A DNA stretch of 64,000 bases, from the NCBI RefSeq assembly GCF_002943565.1, contig NZ_PJCH01000007.1, positions 94,174-158,173 of the forward strand, given 5' to 3'. Shown here in pieces: positions 24,826-33,068 of this stretch (its first letter is position 1; the number at the start of each line of letters is the position of its first letter). Both the position numbers and the translations under genes were made by a program. The stretch comes from Hyphococcus luteus. GTDB taxonomy: Bacteria; Pseudomonadota; Alphaproteobacteria; Caulobacterales; Parvularculaceae. The notes beneath the pieces were generated by a model. It searched no databases. It worked only from the letters and a program-made list of their open reading frames with translations, and was not told the DNA's origin.

Positions 24826-25419
24826 TCATTTCGGGCGCTTTCCTTTTTCAAGGTCTTCGCCCCAGCGTTTGACGAGCGGCGTTTCGATGTCGAAGAGGTC
24901 GAGGACGCGGCCGACCGACTGGTCCACAAGCTCGCCGACGCTTTGCGGTTCGGCGTAAAAAGCGGGGAGCGGCGGCGCGATGACCGCGCCCATTTCGGCG
25001 AGCGCCGTCATGGTGCGCAAATGGCCGAGATGAAATGGCGTTTCGCGCGCCATGAGAACGAGTTTGCGCTGTTCTTTCAGCGTCACGTCGGCGGCGCGCG
25101 TCAAGAGAGACGCCGTCACGCCGGTCGCGATCTCCGACATGGTGCGCACCGAGCAGGGTGTAATCAGCATGCCGATTGTTTTGAACGAGCCGGAGGAAAT
25201 CGGCGCGCCGACATCGCCGACAGCATAGCGATAGTCGGCGAGTTCGGCGAAATCGGCGGCGGATTGACCCAGCTCGTAGCGAATCGTCATTTCGCTCGCG
25301 CGGCTGAGGACGAGATGCGTTTCCACATCCGTCTCGCTGAGGGCTTCAAGCGCCCGCCGGGCGTAGACGGCGCCCGAAGCGCCGGTCACGCCGATAACTA
25401 TTTTGCGGGTCGTTTTCAT
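24826..25419 (-). CDS. ubiX: Flavin prenyltransferase UbiX
   Basis: 197 residues from ATG 25419. N-terminal GVTGASGAVYARRALEAL binds flavin; then EMTIRYELG, the active-site SSGSFKT stretch, PCSVRTMSEIATG, LVLMARETPFHLGHLRTM, and PPLPAFYAEPQSV. Makes prenyl-FMN, the cofactor of the UbiD decarboxylase in ubiquinone synthesis. Consistent with the nearby COQ9 gene. First gene of the operon. Confidence 0.95.
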   Translation of the reverse strand: MKTTRKIVIGVTGASGAVYARRALEALSETDVETHLVLSRASEMTIRYELGQSAADFAELADYRYAVGDVGAPISSGSFKTIGMLITPCSVRTMSEIATGVTASLLTRAADVTLKEQRKLVLMARETPFHLGHLRTMTALAEMGAVIAPPLPAFYAEPQSVGELVDQSVGRVLDLFDIETPLVKRWGEDLEKGKRPK

Positions 25420-25573
25420 AGCGAACTCAATATCTTGGACCCCCATTCATAAACCAATGGTGAACAGACCGCCAACAAAAACGACCGCTTTCGTCCGATG
25501 AAGAATCCGTGACAAAACCCGGTTTTCCGTGTTTAGATAAGGCGTATAACCACCCCAGAAAAGGAGGCCAATT

Positions 25574-25756
25574 ATGGCGATTAAGGCTCACATGGAAACG
25601 CTCAACAAGCGGCACCAGGAGCTGGAGGCGACGATTAACGCCGAAACCAAATCTCCGGGCTATGATGAACTGCGCGTGGTGGAGCTGAAACGTCAGAAGT
25701 TGAAAATCAAGGACCAGCTTGAGGAACTCCGAACACAGAACAAATTGGCCAGTTGA
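25574..25756 (+). CDS. DUF465 (YdcH family) protein, short
   Basis: 60 residues, nearly all one helical hairpin: LNKRHQELEATINAETKSPG and LRVVELKRQKLKIKDQLEEL. Same family as the 116-residue protein on the other strand 1.3 kb away. An AAAGGAGG site precedes the ATG. Function unknown; a strong terminator follows within 80 bases. Confidence 0.85.
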   Translation: MAIKAHMETLNKRHQELEATINAETKSPGYDELRVVELKRQKLKIKDQLEELRTQNKLAS

Positions 25757-25832
25757 ACGAAAAGCCTGGCCTGACCGACAAACGATAATATGCGAGCCGG
25801 CGCGATCTGCCCCGGACATCTTGCATGCGGCG

Positions 25833-25865
25833 GCGGCGCACTTATAAGTGCGCCGCTTGGTTTTT
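25833..25865 (+). terminator. Rho-independent terminator
   Basis: A perfect 24-base palindrome (25833-25856, centre CTTATAAG) followed by TTGGTTTTT. It ends the transcript of the DUF465 gene 77 bases upstream and lies just before the SDR gene start. Confidence 0.85.
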
Positions 25866-25879
25866 GAGAAAGTGATGAC

Positions 25880-26659
25880 ATGCCTTCACGCACTGTAATC
25901 GTCACCGATGCGGCGCACGGCGTCGGCGCGGCCTGCGCCCGGCGTTTCGCCGCCAATGGCGACCTGCTGTTGCTGGCGGACCCGAATGAAGAAGCCGGCC
26001 AGAAATTCGCCGATGAAATCAACGGCGCCGGCGGCGAGGCCGCCTTCGTTCACGCCGAAGTGACGAAACGGCTTCACGTTCACAACATCATCGCCGAAGC
26101 GCTCGACGCATATGGGCGGATCGACGTGCTCGCCCATACGGTGATGGCGCATTTCACCGCGCCGTTCCTTGAAACCAGCGAAGACGATTTCGATCGCGTG
26201 GTGGCGGCCAATCTTCGCGGCGCCTTTCTCATGAATCAGGCGGTCGCGAAGCAATTCGCCAAGCGCCTCGATGAAGAAGGGGGCGAGCGGGTCTCCGGCG
26301 CCATCGTCAATATCGGCTCGGTGCAGGCGGTGACGGCCGCCGCCGAGCAGGTTGCTTTCGCGGCCTCGCAGGGCGGGCTGCATCAGCTCACCAAGGCTGT
26401 CGCCATCGCCATGTCGCCTTACGGGGTGCGCGCCAATCTCGTCGGCGTCGGCGCCATCAAGGGCGACATGGAGGAAAGCGAGCGCGACCGGGAGCGCGAG
26501 GCGACGCCGTTGAAACGCATCGGCGATCCGGACGAAGTGGCGGAGGTTGTCTTCTTCCTCGCCAGCGACGCGGCGTCCTATGTCACCGGCCAGACGCTTT
26601 ATGTGGATGGCGGCAAACTCGCCGCGCATGGCGGCGGCGCGAAGAAGAAAAAGACGTGA
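25880..26659 (+). CDS. SDR-fold protein with degenerate active site
   Basis: 259 residues with the length and strand order of a short-chain dehydrogenase. The cofactor motif reads TDAAHGVG (9-16) instead of TGxxxGIG, the NNAG motif is replaced by LAHTVM, the serine of the catalytic set is kept (IGS, Ser147), but Tyr-x-x-x-Lys is FAASQ (Phe160, Gln164). Both catalytic residues are missing, so classic hydride transfer is unlikely; a structural or binding role is more probable. The end is a lysine-rich tail. Start at ATG 25880, 15 bases beyond a terminator. Confidence 0.85.
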   Translation: MPSRTVIVTDAAHGVGAACARRFAANGDLLLLADPNEEAGQKFADEINGAGGEAAFVHAEVTKRLHVHNIIAEALDAYGRIDVLAHTVMAHFTAPFLETSEDDFDRVVAANLRGAFLMNQAVAKQFAKRLDEEGGERVSGAIVNIGSVQAVTAAAEQVAFAASQGGLHQLTKAVAIAMSPYGVRANLVGVGAIKGDMEESERDREREATPLKRIGDPDEVAEVVFFLASDAASYVTGQTLYVDGGKLAAHGGGAKKKKT

Positions 26660-26678
26660 GGCGGCGCAAAGCCCGGCC

Positions 26679-27380
26679 TTATTCCTTGTTTTCGTCTCCG
26701 CTCTCGTCCTCGCCGCCGCCGAAATCGGCGAACACCCGCTCGAGGTCGATTTTCTTTTCTTCCTCTTCCGTTTCCGGCGCGGCCGGGGCCTGATCCTGCG
26801 TCGGTTCGAGCGACGGGCCGGCTTCCGGCTGCGGCTGGTCTTTCATCATCTTGGCGCGTTTCGCCGCGGCTTTTCTGACCACGGCGTCGAGATCGATCTG
26901 GGTGCACAGCCCGAGGCCCACAGGATCGCGCGGCTCCAGGTTGGCCGAGTTCCAGTGGGTGCGGTCGCGCACGGACTGGATGGTGGTTTTCGTGGTGCCG
27001 AGGAGTTTCGCGATTTGCGCGTCGGAGATTTCCGGATGATTGCGCACCATCCAGGCGATGGCGTCCGGGCGGTTCTGGCGCTTCGAGACCGGGGTGTAGC
27101 GCGGGCCTTTGCGCGGTCTTTCCGCGACGACGGTTTTCGGCCGTGACAGTTTCAGCTTGTAGGCGTCGTCGGCTTCGCCTTTTTCGATTTCCTCGCGCGA
27201 GAGCTGGTGGTTGGTGATCGGGTCGATGCCGCGCACGCCCGCCGCCACGTCGCCGTCGGCGATGCCTTTCACCTGCAAGGGGTGAAGGCCGCAGAAATCG
27301 GCGATCTGGTCGAAGCTCAAGGAGGTGTTGTCGATCAGCCAGACGGCGGTTGCGATCGGCATCAGCGGACGGTCGGCCAT
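26679..27380 (-). CDS. trcR: Cell cycle transcriptional regulator TrcR (DUF1013)
   Basis: 233 residues. The conserved part begins MPIATAVWLIDNTSLSFDQI and continues FCGLHPLQVKGIADGDVAAG, then MVRNHPEISDAQIAKLLGTT and TIQSVRDRTHWN, two helix-turn-helix-like units. TrcR is an alphaproteobacterial cell-cycle regulator tied to CtrA-type control. The last ~60 residues are low-complexity and acidic. GGAGA precedes the ATG. It stands alone. Confidence 0.9.
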   Translation of the reverse strand: MADRPLMPIATAVWLIDNTSLSFDQIADFCGLHPLQVKGIADGDVAAGVRGIDPITNHQLSREEIEKGEADDAYKLKLSRPKTVVAERPRKGPRYTPVSKRQNRPDAIAWMVRNHPEISDAQIAKLLGTTKTTIQSVRDRTHWNSANLEPRDPVGLGLCTQIDLDAVVRKAAAKRAKMMKDQPQPEAGPSLEPTQDQAPAAPETEEEEKKIDLERVFADFGGGEDESGDENKE

Positions 27381-27538
27381 GTCATGTCTCCAATGGGTCG
27401 GCCCGAAAAGCTTACGGGGCGGCCCCCCTTCCGGGAAGCCGCGCTAACCGCCGGATTTTCGGGGAAAGCGACGCGCCTGAACGCGATTGGCGGGCTATAT
27501 AGACGCTTTGGCCGTATTCGCCAAGGAGAGATCGGCGA

Positions 27539-28534
27539 TTAGGGGACCCTGAGGACGATTTTGCCCGTATGGGCCCCTGATTCCATGCGGGCGTGGGCGT
27601 CTGCGGCCTCGGCCAGCGGGAAAATTTTATCGAGGACCGGGCGGAAGGCCCCGCTTTCGATGAGCGGCCAGACCGTCGCCCTGATATCCGCAGCGAGGCG
27701 GGCTTTTTCCGCGAAAGGCCGGGATTTCATGGTCGAGCCGGAAAGCCGCAGCCGGTTCCGCATGATCGTGAAGATGTTGATCGTCGCCTCCACCCCGCGC
27801 AGGGGCGCGATGGAGACATGGCGTCCGCCGAAATTGAGGCAGGAGAGATTGCGCGCCACGAAATCGCCGCCCGCTATGTCGAGGACGACATCGGCGCCGC
27901 CGCTTTCCTTGACGGCCTCGTCCCATTTGTCTTCGTCATAAAGATACGCCGCATCGGCGCCGAGCCGTTTAGCCGCGTCGCATTTGTCTTTCGTGCCGCA
28001 GGTGACGACGGCTTTCGCGCCGATCGCCTTGGCGAGGCCGATGGCGGTCATGCCGATGCCGCTCGTGCCGCCGTGCAGGAGGAGGGTTTCGCCGGCCTTC
28101 AACTGTGCGTCGTCGAAGGCGTTGGCCCAGACCGTGAAGATTGTTTCGGGAAGCGCCGCCGCTTCCTCCATTGAAAGCCCGCCCGGAACCGGCAGGACGG
28201 AGCCTGCGTCGGCGAGCGCGTATTGCGCATAACCGCCGCCGGTGAGGAGCGCGCAGACCTTGTCGCCGGGTTTCCAGTTTTTAACGTCTTCGCCGACAGC
28301 GGCGATCTCGCCCGCGCATTCAAGGCCGGGCAAGTCGGAAGCGCCCGGCGGCGGCGGATAGAGCCCTTTGCGCTGCAAGACTTCAGGCCGGTTCACCCCC
28401 GCCGCGGCGACGCGAATCAGAACTTCATTGCCCTTCGGCTCCGGAACCGGGCATTCCATTAATTGCAGGACCTCCGGACCGCCGGGCTCGGTGATCACGA
28501 TGGCCTGCATGGCGGTGGGGATGGCTTTGGTCAT
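27539..28534 (-). CDS. NAD(P)H quinone oxidoreductase (MDR family)
   Basis: 331 residues without the catalytic zinc residues, as in the quinone-reductase branch (PIG3/QOR type): GVNRPEVLQRKGLYPPPPGA, PGLECAGEI, and a nucleotide motif LLHGGTSGIGMTAIGLAKAI. Uses NADPH to reduce quinones. Start MTKAIPTAM at 28534. Cytoplasmic. A family D repeat lies just upstream. Confidence 0.92.
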   Translation of the reverse strand: MTKAIPTAMQAIVITEPGGPEVLQLMECPVPEPKGNEVLIRVAAAGVNRPEVLQRKGLYPPPPGASDLPGLECAGEIAAVGEDVKNWKPGDKVCALLTGGGYAQYALADAGSVLPVPGGLSMEEAAALPETIFTVWANAFDDAQLKAGETLLLHGGTSGIGMTAIGLAKAIGAKAVVTCGTKDKCDAAKRLGADAAYLYDEDKWDEAVKESGGADVVLDIAGGDFVARNLSCLNFGGRHVSIAPLRGVEATINIFTIMRNRLRLSGSTMKSRPFAEKARLAADIRATVWPLIESGAFRPVLDKIFPLAEAADAHARMESGAHTGKIVLRVP

Positions 28535-28556
28535 TGGGCTCGCTCACAAGTTTCAG

Positions 28557-28627
28557 GTCGTGTCTCCGTTTGCTTTCGCCCTTCGATATAGCCCCGCTCC
28601 TCAGGATGAAGGCAAACTGAGATACGA
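28557..28627. repeat. Dispersed inverted-repeat element, family D
   Basis: Arms GTCGTGTCTCCGTTTGCTTT and AGGCAAACTGAGATACGACC, with the GAGGATGAAGG module in the middle. It is the reverse-oriented equivalent of 42656-42727, where TCGTGTCTCAGTTTGCCTTC and GAAGGCAAACTGAGACACGG occur. The shared CTTCATCCTGAGG core links it to family B. Confidence 0.8.
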
Positions 28628-28704
28628 CCGATTTTCTTCCATTCTTGCCTTAAGCGCCATGATTTCGCAAAGTCCGTCCCCGAGCCGCATAAGGGAGGCC
28701 CGCC

Positions 28705-28899
28705 ATGGACGACGAACCGCTCAGCGAAAAACCGGACATGACCCTGTCATATCTGGCGAAGCAGGATCTTTACGCCCTATCCGCCGGCGATCTCGAAGAC
28801 CGCATCGACGCCCTCAAGGCGGAAGTCACGCGTTGCGAAGAAGAGCTGAAGGGCCGCGGCGACACGCGCTCGGAAGCGGAGAAGCTGTTCAAGTTCTAG
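28705..28899 (+). CDS. DUF1192 family protein
   Basis: 64 residues with the DUF1192 core LSYLAKQDLYALSAGDLEDR followed by IDALKAEVTRCEEELKGR, a short helical hairpin. An AGGGAGG site lies just before the ATG. No function is known. Converges on the gene at 28924 with 24 bases between. Confidence 0.85.
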   Translation: MDDEPLSEKPDMTLSYLAKQDLYALSAGDLEDRIDALKAEVTRCEEELKGRGDTRSEAEKLFKF

Positions 28900-28923
28900 C
28901 CTGTTCCGGCTCCCGCAAGTCCG

Positions 28924-29289
28924 TCACATAAAGTAATAATGCATGATGACTTTGCTCGTGGCGCCCAGAATATAGAGCGTCGCCAGAAACATCACGATCC
29001 AGTAAAAGACGATGACGGGGGTGTTCTTGCGGGCGAACACCGGATTGTCTTTAAGGTCCTGTTTCAGACGTTTTTTATTGCGGCGTTCTTTGCCGGCGAT
29101 GATCCTGACGAAATATTTTCCGAGATAAAGCCGCACATCGGCGGGTTGCGCGTGCGAAGACGAATTTTTGACTGCGTTTTCAATCGCGACGCGCTGCTGG
29201 GGCGTCAGGGTCTCTCTGACGTCGGCTTCCACCTCTTCCCAGAACCAGGTTATTTCTTGATTGCCGGTTGAGACTTGGCTCTCAGACAT
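28924..29289 (-). CDS. Conserved small membrane-tethered protein
   Basis: 121 residues from ATG 29289; the open frame extends upstream but without support. The first ~85 residues are soluble and charged, with FWEEVEADVRETLTPQQRVA and a run of lysines/arginines before a single transmembrane helix (about 90-112) close to the C-terminus. No family recognised. Single-spanning tail-anchored layout. Confidence 0.6.
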   Translation of the reverse strand: MSESQVSTGNQEITWFWEEVEADVRETLTPQQRVAIENAVKNSSSHAQPADVRLYLGKYFVRIIAGKERRNKKRLKQDLKDNPVFARKNTPVIVFYWIVMFLATLYILGATSKVIMHYYFM

Positions 29290-29512
29290 GTCAATTTCCC
29301 TCGCGACTCGATTGCGTGCATTCAGCCCATGACACGCCGCATTGTTCCGCCCTGACCGCAGTGTCGGCGCCTGTGTTAAAAATTGCGCCAATTTATCCGG
29401 AAAGATTTTATGGAGCGCGCCAGCCGCCCGTCTCAAAGGTTTCTGAAAACCTAACGCGGCTGTGTTAACGATAAGGACGGCAGGCCGCCATTTTTTGAGG
29501 AGCGATGAGCCT

Positions 29513-31042
29513 ATGGCGACGTCGAATGAGGGAAAGGAAAGAACGCCGGACGCTGCCGCGCAGGCCGATCTCCTCGCTGCGTTTGACACGGGCCGCGTCG
29601 AGGATGTGGCGCTCGCCGCGCCGCGCATCGACACGCATCTGAGCCATGTCTTCTTGACGAAGACCCGCGCTTACAAAATGAAACGCGCGGTGAAATTGCC
29701 CTTTGTCGATTTTTCGACCCTTGAAAAACGTCATCAAGGCTGTCTCGCCGAACTCGACGTGAACCGGCGCATGGCCGGCGCCATGTATGTCGGCGTGAAG
29801 TCCGTGGTCGCGCTTGAGGGCGGGCGTTACCGCATCGGCGGGAAGGGCGATCCCCTCGACTGGGTGATCGAGATGAAGCGCTTCGACCAGTCCATGCAAT
29901 TCGACGAACTCGCCAAGGCCGGGCGCCTGACGCCGGCGCTTCTGGAAAAGACGGCGGATGCGATCGCCGAAGCTCACGGCGCCCTCGAGCCCGTGCTGAC
30001 GACCGGCCACGCCGCCGATTATCGCGCGATTGTGCGTGAGCTGCGCGAAACGGAAACCGACGGCGCGGACCGTCTTGGGCTGCATGTGGGCGATCCGTCG
30101 CTTTACGACGCGCTCGATGCGGCGCTCGCCCATGCAGACCCGCTGATCGAGCGGCGGCGGCGCGAAGGGAAAGTGCGGCGCGGCCATGGCGATCTTCATT
30201 TGCGCAATATGTGCCTGTTCGAGGGCGAACCGACCTTGTTCGACGCGCTCGAATTCGACGAGCGGCTCGCGACCAATGACGTGCTTTACGATCTTGCTTT
30301 CCTTCTCATGGATTTGCGCCGGATCGGCATGAAGGAAGGCGCAAACCTCGTCATGAACCGCTATTGGGATGCGGCGCGCGAGGAGGAAGCGGCGCTTGAA
30401 CTGCTGCCGTTTTTCATGGCGTTGCGCGCGACCGTGCGCATGGCCGTGGCGGTGGAGGCGGAGCATTTCGAAGAGGCGGACGAATACCGCCGTCTCGCTT
30501 TCGATTTGCTGCATCATACGCATCCCCGCGCCGTCGCCATTGGCGGGCTTTCCGGCGCCGGCAAATCGGCGGTCGCAAAGAAGCTTGCGGGGACAATGAC
30601 GGGGCCGGCGGGCGCGCGCTGGCTGCGCACCGATGTTTTGCGCAAGCGCGCCCGCGACAAGGCGCCGGAAGAGAAGATGGAGAAGGACGCTTACGCGCCT
30701 GAAGCGCGGGCCAAAGTCTATGACGATCTCTTCGCCCACGCCGCGGCGGCGTTCGACGCGGGCGCCAGCGTCATCATCGACGCGACCTTTCAGGAAAAGC
30801 AAATGCGCGAAGCGGCGGCTTCATTAGCCCATACGCCCGTCGCAGGCTTCTGGCTCGACGCGCCTTTGGCGGTGCGCCTTGAACGCATCGGGGGCCGCGA
30901 AGGCGACGCCTCCGACGCCGGCGCCGAAGTCGCAAAAGCCCAGCGCGAACCGGAAAGCCTTGGGCAAGGCTGGACGCGCATCGACGCGACGGGAACGGTG
31001 GAGGAGGTTGCGGCGCGGGTGAGGGCGGCGCTGGCGGATTGA
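29513..31042 (+). CDS. Aminoglycoside phosphotransferase-like / AAA (Zeta-toxin-like) ATPase fusion
   Basis: 509 residues from ATG 29513. Residues 1-~330: a phosphotransferase-fold domain with the loop HGDLHLRNMCLFEGEPTLFD (catalytic HGDxHxxN set, then the Asp of the DALEFDE stretch). Residues ~340-509: a P-loop domain with GGLSGAGKSAVAKK, a lid and VIIDATFQEK. This bifunctional family is widespread; it probably phosphorylates small molecules, but the substrate is unknown. Full length. A longer start at 29462 is open but lacks a ribosome site. Confidence 0.88.
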   Translation: MATSNEGKERTPDAAAQADLLAAFDTGRVEDVALAAPRIDTHLSHVFLTKTRAYKMKRAVKLPFVDFSTLEKRHQGCLAELDVNRRMAGAMYVGVKSVVALEGGRYRIGGKGDPLDWVIEMKRFDQSMQFDELAKAGRLTPALLEKTADAIAEAHGALEPVLTTGHAADYRAIVRELRETETDGADRLGLHVGDPSLYDALDAALAHADPLIERRRREGKVRRGHGDLHLRNMCLFEGEPTLFDALEFDERLATNDVLYDLAFLLMDLRRIGMKEGANLVMNRYWDAAREEEAALELLPFFMALRATVRMAVAVEAEHFEEADEYRRLAFDLLHHTHPRAVAIGGLSGAGKSAVAKKLAGTMTGPAGARWLRTDVLRKRARDKAPEEKMEKDAYAPEARAKVYDDLFAHAAAAFDAGASVIIDATFQEKQMREAAASLAHTPVAGFWLDAPLAVRLERIGGREGDASDAGAEVAKAQREPESLGQGWTRIDATGTVEEVAARVRAALAD

Positions 31043-31156
31043 GACCTGACAGCGACTCGCCACGGCTCGACCGTGGGGAGTCGATTACGTATAGCCGCGT
31101 CGTAATCCGCTCACCCTGGTCGGCGTTTGTCCTCGGGCCGGGATGAGTGGAAAAAA

Positions 31157-32047
31157 TCAATCCGCCGGCAGCGGAATATGCTCCGTCTCGTCCGGGGGCA
31201 GGGTGAAGACCGTTCCCTTGAAGCCGCCGGCGGCCGAGGCGGTCCAGTCGGCTTTTGCTTTTTGGATGCGGGTCTCGCTGGAAGAGACGAGGTTCCACCA
31301 GATATGGCGTTCACCGAGGTAAGCGCCGCCGAGCAGCATCAGTTTCGACGCCTCGTTCGCCGTGATTTCCGGCGCGGCGCCCGGTTCGAACACGATCAGG
31401 CGCCCGCGTTCATATGTTTCGCCGTCGATCTCGACGGCGCCGGCGAGGATGTAAAGCGCGCGCTCCTCATAATCGTCGGGCAGGGGGATGGCGGCGTCTT
31501 TCTCGGCTTCCACCCCGAGATAAAACATCGGCGAAAAAGTTTTCGCCGGGGAGGTTTCGCCGAAGGCCGAGCCGGCGATGAGGCGCATGGAAAGCCCTTC
31601 GCGCTCGATCACCGGCAGGGTCTCTTTCGGGTGATGATGAAATTCCGGCGCGGTTTCTTCGTGCGCTTCGGGAAGCGCGAACCAGCTCTGAATGCCGTGC
31701 ATGGTCTGGCCTTTTTCGCGCGGTTCGTCGTCCGTCCTTTCGGAATGGACGATGCCGCGCCCGGCGATCATCCAGTTGACATCGCCCGGCCGGATCACCT
31801 GATCGAAGCCGAGACTGTCGCGGTGGCGCAACTCGCCATCGAAAAGATAGGTGACGGTGGCGAGCCCGATATGCGGGTGCGGGCGCACGTCGATGCCGGT
31901 TCCGGGCGCGAAGTCGGCGGGGCCCATTTCGTCGAAAAAGATGAAGGGGCCGACCGTGCGCCGTTTGGCGTAGGGGAGGACGCGCCCGACGGTGAAACCG
32001 CCGAGATCGCGGGTGCGTGGTTCGATGACGATGGAAATGGCGCTCAT
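31157..32047 (-). CDS. Pirin family protein
   Basis: 296 residues, two cupin domains. The iron site is in the first: RPHPHIGLATVTYLFDGELR with H-x-H, later GRGIVHSER, then MHGIQSWFALPEAHEE. The second cupin (about 180-290) is less conserved. Pirins are quercetinase-like metalloproteins or regulators; target unknown. Same strand and 69 bases after tetR, so likely one transcript. Confidence 0.92.
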   Translation of the reverse strand: MSAISIVIEPRTRDLGGFTVGRVLPYAKRRTVGPFIFFDEMGPADFAPGTGIDVRPHPHIGLATVTYLFDGELRHRDSLGFDQVIRPGDVNWMIAGRGIVHSERTDDEPREKGQTMHGIQSWFALPEAHEETAPEFHHHPKETLPVIEREGLSMRLIAGSAFGETSPAKTFSPMFYLGVEAEKDAAIPLPDDYEERALYILAGAVEIDGETYERGRLIVFEPGAAPEITANEASKLMLLGGAYLGERHIWWNLVSSSETRIQKAKADWTASAAGGFKGTVFTLPPDETEHIPLPAD

Positions 32048-32116
32048 CCATCGAAAGTGGCCGCAACCGCGGCGGCGTTCAAGCCATAACGCCGCGCACG
32101 CGCGAAGTTGTGAGCT

Positions 32117-32854
32117 TTACGCCGCGCGGATGATCCGCAAGGTGAGGTCGCGGATGTCGTTCTCCGCGTTCTGGATCGCCGGCGCGGTGTCGGGCCCCAT
32201 GCCGATGAACAGCTTGTAGCCTTCTTCGAGGCTGAAAATCTGCAACACGGCCTGGCGCACTTCGCTGTCGGTGAGTTTCGGATTGGCGGCGCGCACGAGA
32301 TAGTAAACGAAGCGGCCGATAGGGCGGTAAAGCCCGCGCACCATTTCGCGCGCTTCCTCGCTTGAGCCGGCGAAGCCCCAAAGCTGGTAGAAAAACTGAT
32401 GGCTTTCGCGCGCATTGCGCACATAGAACTCGACAACATTGAGAAGGATGTCGAGCGGTTCATCCTCGTCCGCCTGAAACTGCGCGAGATGCGCCTCCAC
32501 GTAATCGGCGAGCGCCTCGCGCATCATGGCGTCGAGAAGGGCATGCTTGGTCGGGAAGTGATAGGTGAGGTTGCCGACCGCGATGCCTGCTTCCTCGGCG
32601 ACTTTCCTGAGCGAAAGCCCGCCATGGCCGTTGCGGGTGAAGACCAGATTGGCGGCCTTTAAAATCTTGTCGATGGTGGTTTTGGTCCGGCCGGTCTTGC
32701 CGTCGCAGATCTGCACTGTCGGGCGCGCGCGCTGCAACTCGCTGAGATGGGTCAGAATCGCGGCGAGGGCCTTTTCGGTTTCAGCCGATAATGATTGCGC
32801 GGAAGCATTCTGACTTTTTTCATCATTTGCGCTGTGATCAGTTGACGACGCCAT
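32117..32854 (-). CDS. TetR/AcrR family transcriptional regulator
   Basis: 245 residues. N-terminal helix-turn-helix at residues ~60-105: TIDKILKAANLVFTRNGHGG, LSLRKVAEEAGIAVGNLTYH. The rest is a ligand/dimerisation domain. A 16-base perfect palindrome 25 bases upstream of its start is the probable operator. The pirin gene follows; together they form a candidate small regulon. An unusually long N-terminus (60 residues) precedes the HTH. Confidence 0.9.
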   Translation of the reverse strand: MASSTDHSANDEKSQNASAQSLSAETEKALAAILTHLSELQRARPTVQICDGKTGRTKTTIDKILKAANLVFTRNGHGGLSLRKVAEEAGIAVGNLTYHFPTKHALLDAMMREALADYVEAHLAQFQADEDEPLDILLNVVEFYVRNARESHQFFYQLWGFAGSSEEAREMVRGLYRPIGRFVYYLVRAANPKLTDSEVRQAVLQIFSLEEGYKLFIGMGPDTAPAIQNAENDIRDLTLRIIRAA

Positions 32855-32879
32855 TACTCCCCCGTAAATCGCGTTGGTC

Positions 32880-32895
32880 TAGGTCATATGACCTA
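32880..32895. promoter_or_regulatory. Palindromic operator candidate of tetR
   Basis: TAGGTCATATGACCTA, a perfect 16-base palindrome (TAGGTCAT and its complement), centred 33 bases upstream of the tetR start. This is the usual position and symmetry of a TetR-family autoregulatory operator. Directly adjacent GGTCTAGGTC adds a partial repeat on the left. Confidence 0.75.
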
Positions 32896-33068
32896 AACAG
32901 GTTTTGACGCACTAGACAAGCCGCCCGGTGCGGCTGCAATCATAGGCGTTCCGGTTTCCCGGCTGTGCGGTGTTCTCCCCCTGCTGCACGTCGGGGGGGC
33001 CGCGGCGGGGCAACCCGTCGCGGCCCACTCCTGGGACAAGGTCCAGGCTTTTCAACAAAAAGTCTAAT

